Source: Lateolabrax maculatus (taxonomy: Eukaryota > Chordata > Actinopteri > Acropomatiformes > Lateolabracidae). From it: a stretch of DNA of 64,000 nucleotides. The position numbers and the translations under genes are program-made. This document shows, in pieces, positions 11,901 to 22,700 of this stretch. The stretch lies in the NCBI GenBank assembly GCA_031216445.1, contig CM062201.1, forward strand, positions 1,178,001 through 1,242,000. The letters are read 5' to 3'. The notes beneath the pieces were generated by a model that had not been told where the DNA came from, searched no databases, and worked only from the letters and a program-made list of their open reading frames with translations. Within the stretch, counting starts at the first letter, position 1, and every line of letters begins with the position of its first letter.

Positions 11901-13250
11901 TGTGAAGTGTCACGTGTGTGTCATGTGAGTGTTTGTGAAGTGTCACGTGTCTGTCATGTGAGTGTTTGTGAAGTGTCACGTGTGTGCCACGTGTGTGTTT
12001 GAAGTGTCACGTGAGTGTGTGTGAAGTGTCACGTGAGTGTGTAGGAAATGTCACGTGTCTGTGACTGAAGTGTCACGTGTGTGACACGTGAGTGTTTGTG
12101 AAGTGTCACGTGTGTGTCATGTGAGTGTTTGTGAAGTGTCACGTGTGTCATGTGAGTGGTTGTGAAGTGTCACATGTGTGTCAAGTGAGTGTTTGTGAAG
12201 TGTCACTTGAGTGTGTGTGTGAAGTGTCACGTGTCTGAGTATATGTGAAGTGTCACGTGTGTTTGTTAGAAGTGTAACGTGTGTGTGAGGAGTGTCACGT
12301 GTGTGAACTGTGTGTTTGTGAAGTGTCACGTGAGTGTGTGTGACGTGTCACGTGTGTGTAGGAAATGTCACGTGTCTGTGACTGAAGTGTCACGTGAGTG
12401 TTTGTGAAGTGTCACGTGTGTGTCAAGTGAGTGTTTATGAAGTGTCACTTGAGTGTGTGTGTGTGAAGTGTCACGTGAGTGTGTGTGAAGTTTCACGTGT
12501 GTGTAGGAAATGTCACGTGTCTGTGACTGAAGTGTCACGTGTGTGTCACGTGTGTTTGTTAGAAGTGTAACGTGTGTGTGAGGAGTGTCACGTGTCTGTG
12601 AACTGTGTGTTTGTGAAGTGTCACGTGAGTGTTTGTGAAGTGTCACGTGTGTGTCACGTGTGTGTTTGAAGTGTCACTTGAATGTCTGTGTGTAAAGTGT
12701 TATGTGAGTGTGTGTGAAGTTTCACGTGTGTGTAGGAAATGTCACGTGTCTGTGACTGAAGTGTCACGTGTGTGTCACGTGAGTGTTAGTGAAGTGTCAC
12801 GTGTGTGTCATGTGAGTGTTTGTGAAGTGTCACGTGTGTGTCATGTGAGTGTTTGTGAAGTGTCACGTGTGTCACGTGTGTGTTTGAAGTGTCACGTGAG
12901 TGTGTGTGAAGTGTCACGTGAGTGTGTAGGAAATGTCTCGTGTCTTTGACTGAAGTGTCACGTGTGTGTCACGTGAGTGTTTGTGAAGTGTCACGTGTGT
13001 GTCATGTGAGTGTTTGTGAAGTGTCACGTGTGTGTCATGTGAGTGTTTGTCAAGTGCCACGTGTGTGTCACGTGTGTGTTTGAAGTGTCACGTGAGTGTG
13101 TGTGAAGTGTCACTTGTGTGTAGGAAATGTCACGTGTCTGTGACTGAAGTGTCACGTGTGTGTCACGTGAGTGTTTGTGAAGTGTCACGTGTGTGTCATG
13201 TGAGTGGTTGTGAAGTGTCACGTGTGTGTCATGTGAGTGTTTGTGAAGTG
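8980..13250 (+). repeat. Regular 33/42-bp satellite array
   Basis: The array is regular again, with AGGAAAT cassettes throughout. From about 10,083 it is collinear with 18,321 onward. The displacement starts at 8,238 and changes in steps (8,344, 8,293, 8,071, 7,948, 7,915), so whole units were gained or lost in one of the two copies. The section 9.25-9.97 kb resembles 27.44-27.9, 30.5-31.0 and 50.87-51.3 kb, sharing GTGTATGAAG, GTGTCTGTCATG and GTGTTTTTGAAG variants. A marker with GAGTATATGTGAAG and TTTGTTAGAAGTGTAAC lies at about 12,236-12,330. Frames of up to 133 codons here encode only an 11-residue repeat and are not called as genes. Confidence 0.85.
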
Positions 13251-14822
13251 TCACGTGTGTGTCACGTGTGTGTTTGAAGTGTCACGTGAGTGTGTGTGAA
13301 GTGTCACGTGAGAGTGTAGGAAATGTCACGTGTCTGTGACTGACGTGTCACGTGTGTCACGTGAGTGTTTGTGACGTGTCACGTGTGTGTCATGTGAGTG
13401 TTTGTGAAGTGTCACGTGTGTGTCCTGTGAGTGTTTGTGAATTGTCACTTGAGTGTGTGTGTGTGTGAAGTGTCACGTGAGTGTGTGTGAAGTATCACGT
13501 GTGTGTAGCAAATGTCACGTGTCTGTGACTGAAGTGTCACGCGTGTGTCACGTGAGTGTTTGTGAAGTGTCATGTGTGTGTCAAGTGTTTGTGAAGTGTC
13601 ACGTGTGTGTCATGTGAGTGTTTGTGAAGTGTCACGTGTGTGTCATGTGAGTGTTTGTGAAGTGTCACGTGTGTGTCACGTGTGTGTATTAAGTGTCACG
13701 TGAGTGTGTAGGAAATGTCACGTGTCTGTGACTGAAGTTTCACGTGTGTGTCACGTGAGTGTTTGTGAAGTGTCACGTGTGTGTCATGTGAGTGTTTGTG
13801 AAGTGTCACGTGTGTGTCATTTGAGTGTTTGTGAAGTGTCAGGTGTGTGTCACGTGTGTGTTTGAAGTGTCACTTGAGTGTGTGCGTGAAGTGTCACGTG
13901 AGTGTCTGTGAAGTGTCACGTTTGTGTAGGAAATGTCACGTGTCTGTGACTGAAGTGTCACGTGTGTCACGTGAGTGTTTGTGAAGTGTCACGTGTGTCA
14001 CGTGAGTGTTTGAAGTGTCACATGAGTGTGTGTGAAGTGTCACGTGTGTGTCACGTGTGTGTTTGAAGTGTCACGTGAGTGTGTGTGAAGTGTCACGTGA
14101 GAGTGTAGGAAATGTCACGTGTCTGTGACTGACGTGTCACGTGTGTCACGTGAGTGTTTGTGACGTGTCACGTGTGTGTCATGTGAGTGTTTGTGAAGTG
14201 TCACGTGTGTGTCCTGTGAGTGTTTGTGAATTGTCACTTGAGTGTGTGTGTGTGTGAAGTGTCACGTGAGTGTGTGTGAAGTATCACGTGTGTGTAGCAA
14301 ATGTCACGTGTCTGTGACTGAAGTGTCACGCGTGTGTCACGTGAGTGTTTGTGAAGTGTCATGTGTGTGTCAAGTGTTTGTGAAGTGTCACGTGTGTGTC
14401 ATGTGAGTGTTTGTGAAGTGTCACGTGTGTGTCATGTGAGTGTTTGTGAAGTGTCACGTGTGTGTCACGTGTGTGTATTAAGTGTCACGTGAGTGTGTAG
14501 GAAATGTCACGTGTCTGTGACTGAAGTTTCACGTGTGTGTCACGTGAGTGTTTGTGAAGTGTCACGTGTGTGTCATGTGAGTGTTTGTGAAGTGTCACGT
14601 GTGTGTCATTTGAGTGTTTGTGAAGTGTCAGGTGTGTGTCACGTGTGTGTTTGAAGTGTCACTTGAGTGTGTGCGTGAAGTGTCACGTGAGTGTCTGTGA
14701 AGTGTCACGTTTGTGTAGGAAATGTCACGTGTCTGTGACTGAAGTGTCACGTGTGTCACGTGAGTGTTTGTGAAGTGTCACGTGTGTCACGTGAGTGTTT
14801 GAAGTGTCACATGAGTGTGTGT
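13250..14822 (+). repeat. 789-bp tandem higher-order repeat, two copies
   Basis: A rare GTGAGAGTGTAGG variant at 13,311 recurs at 14,100, and the following sequence matches at that 789-bp shift until about 14,822. Shared rare changes are GTGTGTCCTGTGAG, a GTGTGTATTAAG unit, GTGTGTCATTTGAG and GTGTGTGCGTGAAG. Both copies have GTCAAGTGTTTGTG, a 4-bp loss relative to GTCAAGTGAGTGTTTG found at 21.27, 28.5 and 36.9 kb. The loss therefore predates this duplication. Confidence 0.88.
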
Positions 14823-16825
14823 GAAGTATCACGTGTGTGTAGCAAATGTCACGTGTCTGTGACTGAAGTGTCACGTGTGTCACGTGAGTGTTTATGAAGT
14901 GTCACGTGTGTGTCATGTGAGTGTTTGTGAAGTGTCACGTGTGTCTCATGTGAGTGTTTGTGAAGTGTCACGTGTGTGTCACGTGTGTGTTTGAAGTGTC
15001 ACGTGTGTGTCATGTGAGTGTTTGTGAAGTCTCAAGTGTGTGTCACGTGTGTGTTTGAAGTGTCACGTGAGTGTGTGTGAAGTGTCACGTGATTGTGTAG
15101 GAAATGTTACGTGTGTGTCACGTGAGTGTTTGTGAAGTGTCACGTGTGTCATGTGAGTGTTTGTGAAGTGTCACGTGTGTTAGAAGTGTCACGTGTGTGT
15201 CACGTGAGTGTTAGTGAAGTGTCACGTGTGTGTCATGTGAGTGTTTGTGAAGTGTCACGTGTGTGTCATGTGAGTGTTTGTGAAGTGTCACGTGTGTCAC
15301 GTGTGTGTTTGAAGTGTCACGTGAGTGTGTGTGAAGTGTCACGTGAGTGTGTAGGAAATGTCTCGTGTCTTTGACTGAAGTGTCACGTGTGTGTCACGTG
15401 AGTGTTTGTGAAGTGTCACGTGTGTGTCATGTGAGTGTTTGTGAAGTGTCACGTGTGTGTCATGTGAGTGTTTGTCAAGTGCCACGTGTGTGTCACGTGT
15501 GTGTTTGAAGTGTCACGTGAGTGTGTGTGAAGTGTCACTTGTGTGTAGGAAATGTCACGTGTCTGTGACTGAAGTGTCACGTGTGTGTCACGTGAGTGTT
15601 TGTGAAGTGTCACGTGTGTGTCATGTGAGTGGTTGTGAAGTGTCACGTGTGTGTCATGTGAGTGTTTGTGAAGTGTCACGTGTGTGTCACGTGTGTGTTT
15701 GAAGTGTCACGTGAGTGTGTGTGAAGTGTCACGTGAGAGTGTAGGAAATGTCACGTGTCTGTGACTGACGTGTCACGTGTGTCACGTGAGTGTTTGTGAC
15801 GTGTCACGTGTGTGTCATGTGAGTGTTTGTGAAGTGTCACGTGTGTGTCCTGTGAGTGTTTGTGAATTGTCACTTGAGTGTGTGTGTGTGTGAAGTGTCA
15901 CGTGAGTGTGTGTGAAGTATCACGTGTGTGTAGCAAATGTCACGTGTCTGTGACTGAAGTGTCACGCGTGTGTCACGTGAGTGTTTGTGAAGTGTCATGT
16001 GTGTGTCAAGTGTTTGTGAAGTGTCACGTGTGTGTCATGTGAGTGTTTGTGAAGTGTCACGTGTGTGTCATGTGAGTGTTTGTGAAGTGTCACGTGTGTG
16101 TCACGTGTGTGTATTAAGTGTCACGTGAGTGTGTAGGAAATGTCACGTGTCTGTGACTGAAGTTTCACGTGTGTGTCACGTGAGTGTTTGTGAAGTGTCA
16201 CGTGTGTGTCATGTGAGTGTTTGTGAAGTGTCACGTGTGTGTCATTTGAGTGTTTGTGAAGTGTCAGGTGTGTGTCACGTGTGTGTTTGAAGTGTCACTT
16301 GAGTGTGTGCGTGAAGTGTCACGTGAGTGTCTGTGAAGTGTCACGTTTGTGTAGGAAATGTCACGTGTCTGTGACTGAAGTGTCACGTGTGTCACGTGAG
16401 TGTTTGTGAAGTGTCACGTGTGTCACGTGAGTGTTTGAAGTGTCACATGAGTGTGTGTGAAGTATCACGTGTGTGTAGCAAATGTCACGTGTCTGTGACT
16501 GAAGTGTCACGTGTGTCACGTGAGTGTTTATGAAGTGTCACGTGTGTGTCATGTGAGTGTTTGTGAAGTGTCACGTGTGTCTCATGTGAGTGTTTGTGAA
16601 GTGTCACGTGTGTGTCACGTGTGTGTTTGAAGTGTCACGTGTGTGTCATGTGAGTGTTTGTGAAGTCTCAAGTGTGTGTCACGTGTGTGTTTGAAGTGTC
16701 ACGTGAGTGTGTGTGAAGTGTCACGTGATTGTGTAGGAAATGTTACGTGTGTGTCACGTGAGTGTTTGTGAAGTGTCACGTGTGTCATGTGAGTGTTTGT
16801 GAAGTGTCACGTGTGTTAGAAGTGT
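14100..16825 (+). repeat. 1,636-bp tandem higher-order repeat
   Basis: The GTGAGAGTGTAGG mark at 14,100 recurs at 15,736, and GTGTTAGAAG at 15,181 recurs at 16,817, both at a shift of exactly 1,636. The two copies part company just after 16,825. There the second copy runs into TTTGTGTGTGTGAAG of the divergent block, while the first continues as regular array with GTGAGTGTTAGTG. The 13,024-13,254 section also recurs at 15,449-15,679, a shift of 2,425, which equals 789 plus 1,636. Confidence 0.88.
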
Positions 16826-18330
16826 CACGTGTGTTTGTGTGTGTGAAGTGTCACGTGTGTGAGGTGTCACGTGTGTATGTGTGTGAAGTGTTGTGTGTGT
16901 GCGAAATGTCACGTGTGTGAGAAGTGTCACGTGCATGTGTGTGACTGAATTGTCACGTATGTGTATGTGTCTGACATGTCACGTGTGTGTGAAGTGTCAC
17001 ATGTGTGTGTGAATTGTCAGTTGTGTGTACGTGTGAAGTGTCACGTTTATGAACTATGTGTGTGAACGTGTGTGAGATGCAATGTTTATGTACGTTTGTG
17101 TGAAGTGTAACGTGTCTGTGTGTGAAATGTAACGTGTGTGTCTGAAGTGTAACTTGTGTGTGTGAGGAGTGTAATGTGCATGCTCGTGAAGTGTAACGTC
17201 TGCGTGTTCGTGAAGTGTAGCCTGTGCGTGAATGTCACGTGAGTGTGTCTCTGTGAAATGTCACGTGTGTGTCATGTGTGAGAGAAGTGTCACCTGAGTG
17301 TGTGTGAAGTGTTACGTGAGTGTTTGAAGTGTCACGTGTGTGTGAGTGTGTGTGAAGTGTCACGTGTGTGTGAGAAGTGTCACGTGTGTGAAGTGTGTGT
17401 CTGTGAAGTGTCTCACATGTGTGAAGTGTCACGTTTGTATGTGAGTGTGTGTGAAGTGTCACGTGTGAGTATGTGGTGTCACATGTGTATGAGTGTGAAG
17501 TGTCAATTGTGTGTGTGAGAGAAGTGTCACTTGAGTGTGTGTGAAGTGTCACGTGTGTCAGAAGTGTCACGTGTGTGTGAAGTGTCACGTGTGTGTCATG
17601 TGAGTGTTTGTGAAGTGTCACGTGTGTGTCACGTGTGTGTTTGAAGTGTCACGTGAGTGTGTGTGAAGTGTCACGTGTCTGAGTATGTGTGAAGTGTCAC
17701 GTGTGCTTGTGCGAAATGTCACGTGTCTGTGAGTGAAGTATCACGTGTGTGAGAAGTGTCACGTGTATGTAAACTGTGTGTTTGTGAAGAGTCACGCGAG
17801 TGTGTGTGAAGTGTCACGTGAGTGTGTGTGAAGTGTCACGTGTGTGTAGGAAATGTCATGTGTCTGTGAGTGAAGTGTCACGTGTGTGTCACGTGTGTGA
17901 GAAGTGTCAAGTGTTTGTGTGTGAAGTGTCACGTGTATGTGAGGTGACACGTGTGTATGTGTGTGAAGTGTTGTGTGTGCGAAATGTCACGTGTGTGAGA
18001 AGTGTCACGTGTATGTGTGTGACTGAATTGTCACGTATGTGTATGTCTGTGACATGTCACGTGTGTGAAGTGTCATGTGTTTGAATTGGTGTTTGAGGAG
18101 TGTAATGTGCATGCTCGTGAAGTTTAACGTCTGCGTGTTCGTGAAGTGTAGCGTATGCATGAATGTCACGTGAGTGTGTCTGTGTGAAATGTCACGTGTG
18201 AGTCGTGTGTGAGAGAAGTGTCACCTGAGTGTGTGTGAAGAGTCTCACGTGTGTGAAGTGTCACGTGTGTGTATGTGAGTGTGTGTGAGGTGTCACGTGT
18301 GTGTCACGTGAGTGTTTGTGAAGTGTCAGG
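16816..18330 (+). repeat. Divergent satellite block, second copy
   Basis: This matches 7,468-8,980 at displacements of 9,348 then 9,346 and contains core types 2 and 3 at 17,168-17,235 and 18,099-18,166. It starts exactly where the 1,636-bp higher-order repeat ends, at the shared GTGTTAGAAGTGTCACG. It ends about 18,326, where the sequence switches to the 10.08-kb type marked by GTGTCAGGTGTG and CACGTGCGTG. Both ends look like crossover joints between repeat types. Confidence 0.87.
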
Positions 18331-21300
18331 TGTGTGTCACGTGCGTGTTTGAAGTGTCACTTGAGTGTGTGTGAAGTGTCACGTGCGTGTGTGTGAAGTG
18401 TCACGTGAGTGTGTAGGAAATGTCACGTGTCTGTGACTGAAGTGTCACGTGTGTGTCACGTGAGTGTTTGTGAAGTGTCACGTGTGTGTCACGTGTGTGT
18501 TTGAGTGTCACGTGAGTGTGTGTGAAGTGTCACGTGTGTCATGTGAGTGTTTGTGAAGTGTCACGTGTGTGTCATGTGAGTGTTTGTGAAGTGTCACGTG
18601 TGTGTCATGTGAGTGTTTGTGAAGTGTCACGTGTGTGTCACGTGTGTGTTTGAAGTGTCACGTGAGTGTGTGTGTGAAGTGTCACGTGTGTGTGTGAAGT
18701 ATCACGTGTGTGTAGCAAATGTCACGTGTCTGTGACTGAAGTGTCACGTGTGTGTCACGTGAGTGTTTGTGAAGTGTCACGTGTGTGTCATGTGAGTGTT
18801 TGTGAAGTGTCACGTGTGTGTCATGTGAGTGTTTGTGAAGTGTCAGGTGTGTGTCACGTGTGTGTTTGAAGTGTCACTTGAGTGTGTGTGAAGTGTCACT
18901 TGAGTGTGTGTGAAGTGTCACGTGAGTGTGTAGGAAATGTCACGTGTCTGTGACTGAAGTGTCACGTGTGTGTCACGTGAGTGTTTGTGAAGTGTCACGT
19001 GTGTGTCATGTGAGTGTTTTTGAAGTGTCACGTGTGTGTCATGTGAGTGGTGTTGAAGTTTCACGTGTGTGTCAAGTGAGTGTTTGTGAAGTGTCACTTG
19101 AGTGTGTGTGTGTGAAGTGTGACGTGAGTGTGTGTGAAGTTTCACGTGTGTGTAGGAAATGTCACGTGTCTGTGACTGAAGTGTCACGTGTGTGTCACGT
19201 GAGTGTTTGTGAAGTGTCACGTGTGTGTCATGTGAGTGTTTGTGAAGTGTCACGTGTGTGTCACGTGTGTGTTTGAAATGTCACGTGTGTGTCATGTGAG
19301 TGTTTGTGAAGTGTCACGTGTGTGTCACGTGTGTGTTTGAAGTGTCACGTGAGTGTGTAGGAAATGTTACGTTTCTGTGACTGAAGTGTCACGTGTGTGT
19401 CACGAGTGTTTGTGAAGTGTCACGTGTGTGTCACGTGAGCGTTTGTGAAGTGTCACGTGTGTGTCACGTGTGTGTTTGAAGTGTCACTTGAGTGTGTGTG
19501 TGTGAAGTGTTACGTGAGTGTGTGTGAAGTTTCACGTGTGTGTAGGAAATGTCACGTGTCTGTGACTGAAGTGTCACGTGTGTGTCACGTGAGTGTTAGT
19601 GAAGTGTCACGTGTGTGTCATGTGAGTGTTTGTGAAGTGTCACGTGTGTGTCATTTGAGTGTTTGTGAAGTGTCAAGTGTGTGTCACGTGTGTGTTTAAA
19701 GTGTCACGTGAGTGTGTGTGAAGTGTCACGTGAGTGTGTAGGAAATGTCACGTGTCTGTGACTGACGTGTCACGTGTGTGTCACGTGAGTGTTTGTGAAG
19801 TGTCACGTGTGTGTCATGTGAGTGTTTGTGAAGTGTCACTTGAGTGTGTGTGTGAAATGTCACGTGAATGTGTGTGAAGTGTCACGTGAGTGTGTGTGAA
19901 GTGTCACGTGAGTGTGTAGGAAATGTCACATGTCTGTGACTGAAGTGTCACGTGTGTGTCACGTGAGTGTTTGTGAAGTGTCACGTGTGTGTCATGTGAG
20001 TGTTTGTGAAGTGTCACGTGTCTGTCATGTGAGTGTTTGTGAAGTGTCACGTGTGTGTCACGTGTGTGTTTGAAGTGTCACGTGAGTGTGTGTGAAGTGT
20101 CACGTGAGTGTGTAGGAAATGTCACGTGTCTGTGACTGAAGTGTCACGTGTGTGTCACGTGAGTGTTTGTGAAGTGTCACGTGTGTGTCATGTGAGTGTT
20201 TGTGAAGTGTCACGTGTGTCATGTGAGTGGTTGTGAAGTGTCACATGTGTGTCAAGTGAGTGTTTGTGAAGTGTCACTTGAGTGTGTGTGTGAAGTGTCA
20301 CGTGTCTGAGTATATGTGAAGTGTCACGTGTGTTTGTTAGAAGTGTAACGTGTGTGTGAGGAGTGTCACGTGTGTGAACTGTGTGTTTGTGAAGTGTCAC
20401 GTGAGTGTGTGTGAAGTGTCACGTGTGTGTAGGAAATGTCACGTGTCTGTGACTGAAGTGTCACGTGTCTGTGACTGAAGTGTCACGTGTGTGTCACGTG
20501 TGTCTGTTAGAAGTGTAACGTGTGTGTGAGGAGTGTCACGTGTCTGTGAACTGTGTGTTTGTGAAGTGTCACGTGAGTGTTTGTGAAGTGTCACGTGTGT
20601 GTCACGTGTGTGTTTGAAGTGTCACTTGAATGTCTGTGTGTAAAGTGTTATGTGAGTGTGTGTGAAGTTTCACGTGTGTGTAGGAAATGTCACGTGTCTG
20701 TGACTGAAGTGTCACGTGTGTGTCACGTGAGTGTTAGTGAAGTGTCACGTGTGTGTCACGTGAGTGTTAGTGAAGTGTCACGTGTGTGTCATGTGAGTGT
20801 TTGTGAAGTGTCACGTGTGTCACGTGTGTGTTTGAAGTGTCACGTGAGTGTGTGTGAAGTGTCACGTGAGTGTGTAGGAAATGTCTCGTGTCTTTGACTG
20901 AAGTGTCACGTGTGTGTCACGTGAGTGTTTGTGAAGTGTCACGTGTGTGTCATGTGAGTGTTTGTCGAGTGCCACGTGTGTGTCACGTGTGTGTTTGAAG
21001 TGTCACGTGAGTGTGTGTGAAGTGTCACTTGTGTGTAGGAAATGTCACGTGTCTGTGACTGAAGTGTCACGTGTGTGTCACGTGAGTGTTTGTGAAGTGT
21101 CACGTGTGTGTCATGTGAGTGTTTGTGAATTGTCACTTGAGTGTGTGTGTGTGTGAAGTGTCACGTGAGTGTGTGTGAAGTATCACGTGTGTGTAGCAAA
21201 TGTCACGTGTCTGTGACTGAAGTGTCACGCGTGTGTCACGTGAGTGTTTGTGAAGTGTCATGTGTGTGTCAAGTGAGTGTTTGTGAAGTGTCACGTGTGT

Positions 21301-22700
21301 GTCATGTGAGTGTTTGTGAAGTGTCACGTGTGTGTCATGTGAGTGTTTGTGAAGTGTCACGTGTGTGTCACGTGTGTGTATTAAGTGTCACGTGAGTGTG
21401 TGTGAAGTGTCACGTGAGTGTGTAGGAAATGTCACGTGTCTGTGACTGAAGTTTCACGTGTGTGTCATGTGAGTGTTTGTGAAGTGTCACGTGTGTCACG
21501 TGAGTGTTTGTGAAGTGTCACGTGTGTGTCATGTGAGTGTTTGTGAAGTGTCACGTGTGTCATGTGAGTGTTTGTGAAGTGTCACGTGTGTGTCACGTGT
21601 GTGTTTGAAGTGTCACTTGAGTGTGTGTGTGAAGTGTCACGTGAGTGTTTGTGAAGTATCACGTGTGTGTAGCAAATGTCAGGTGTCTGTGACTGAAGTT
21701 TCACGTGTGTGTCACGTGAGTGTTTGTGAAGTGTCACGTGTGTGTCATGTGAGTGTTTGTGAAGTGTCACGTGTGTGTCATTTGAGTGTTTGTGAAGTGT
21801 CAGGTGTGTGTCACGTGTGTGTTTGAAGTGTCACTTGAGTGTGTGTGTGAAGTGTCACGTGAGTGTCTGTGAAGTGTCACGTTTGTGTAGGAAATGTCAC
21901 GTGTCTGTGACTGAAGTGTCACGTGTGTCACGTGAGTGTTTATGAAGTGTCACGTGTGTGTCATGTGAGTGTTTGTGAAGTGTCACGTGTGTCTCATGTG
22001 AGTGTTTGTGAAGTGTCACGTGTGTGTCACGTGTGTGTTTGAAGTGTCACGTGTGTGTCATGTGAGTGTTTGTGAAGTGTCAAGTGTGTGTCACGTGTGT
22101 GTGTGTGAAGTGTCACGTGAGTGTGTAGGAAATGTTACGTGTCTGTGACTGAAATGTCACGTGTGTGTCACGTGAGTGTTTGTGAAGTGTCACGTGTGTC
22201 ATGTGAGTGTTTGTGAAGTGTCACGTGTGTGTCATGTGAGTGTTTGTGAAGTGTCACGTGAGTGTGTAGGAAATGTCACGTGTCTATGACTGAAGTGTCA
22301 CGTGTATGTCACGTGTGTGTCATGTGAGTGTTTGTGAAGTGTCACGTGAGTGTTTGTGAAGTGTCATGTGTGTGTCACGTGTGTGTTTGAAGTGTCACGT
22401 GAGTGTGTGTGAAGTGTCACGTGAGTGTGTAGGAAATGTCACGTGTCTGTGACTGAAGTGTCAAGTGTGTGTCACGTGAGTGTTTGTGAAGTGTCACGTG
22501 TGTGTTTGAAGTGTCACGTGAGTGTGTGTGAAGTGTCACGTGAGTGTGTAGGAAATGTCACGTGTCTATGACTGAAGTGTCACGTGTATGTCACGTGTGT
22601 GTCATGTGAGTGTTTGTGAAGTGTCACGTGAGTGTTTGTGAAGTGTCATGTGTGTGTCACGTGTGTGTTTGAAGTGTCACGTGAGTGTGTGTTAAGTGTC
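18321..22700 (+). repeat. Regular satellite array, collinear with 10.08-13.25 kb
   Basis: The order of variant units follows 10,083-13,250 with stepwise indels, then moves into a module at about 21.13-21.4 kb with GTGAATTGTCACTTGAG, GAAGTATCAC and AGCAAAT. Related modules occur at 13.43, 14.22, 15.86, 28.38, 29.45, 31.44, 32.51, 36.77 and 44.5 kb. The GAGTATATG/GTTAGAAG marker is at about 20,308-20,400. The whole stretch recurs at +23,368. There is no gene. Confidence 0.85.

Noticed and set aside
12236..12330. GAGTATATG/GTTAGAAG marker as a promoter (TATA-like TATATG)
   Set aside because: The motif is weak and recurs in many modules as a fixed variant, with no associated gene or initiator context.
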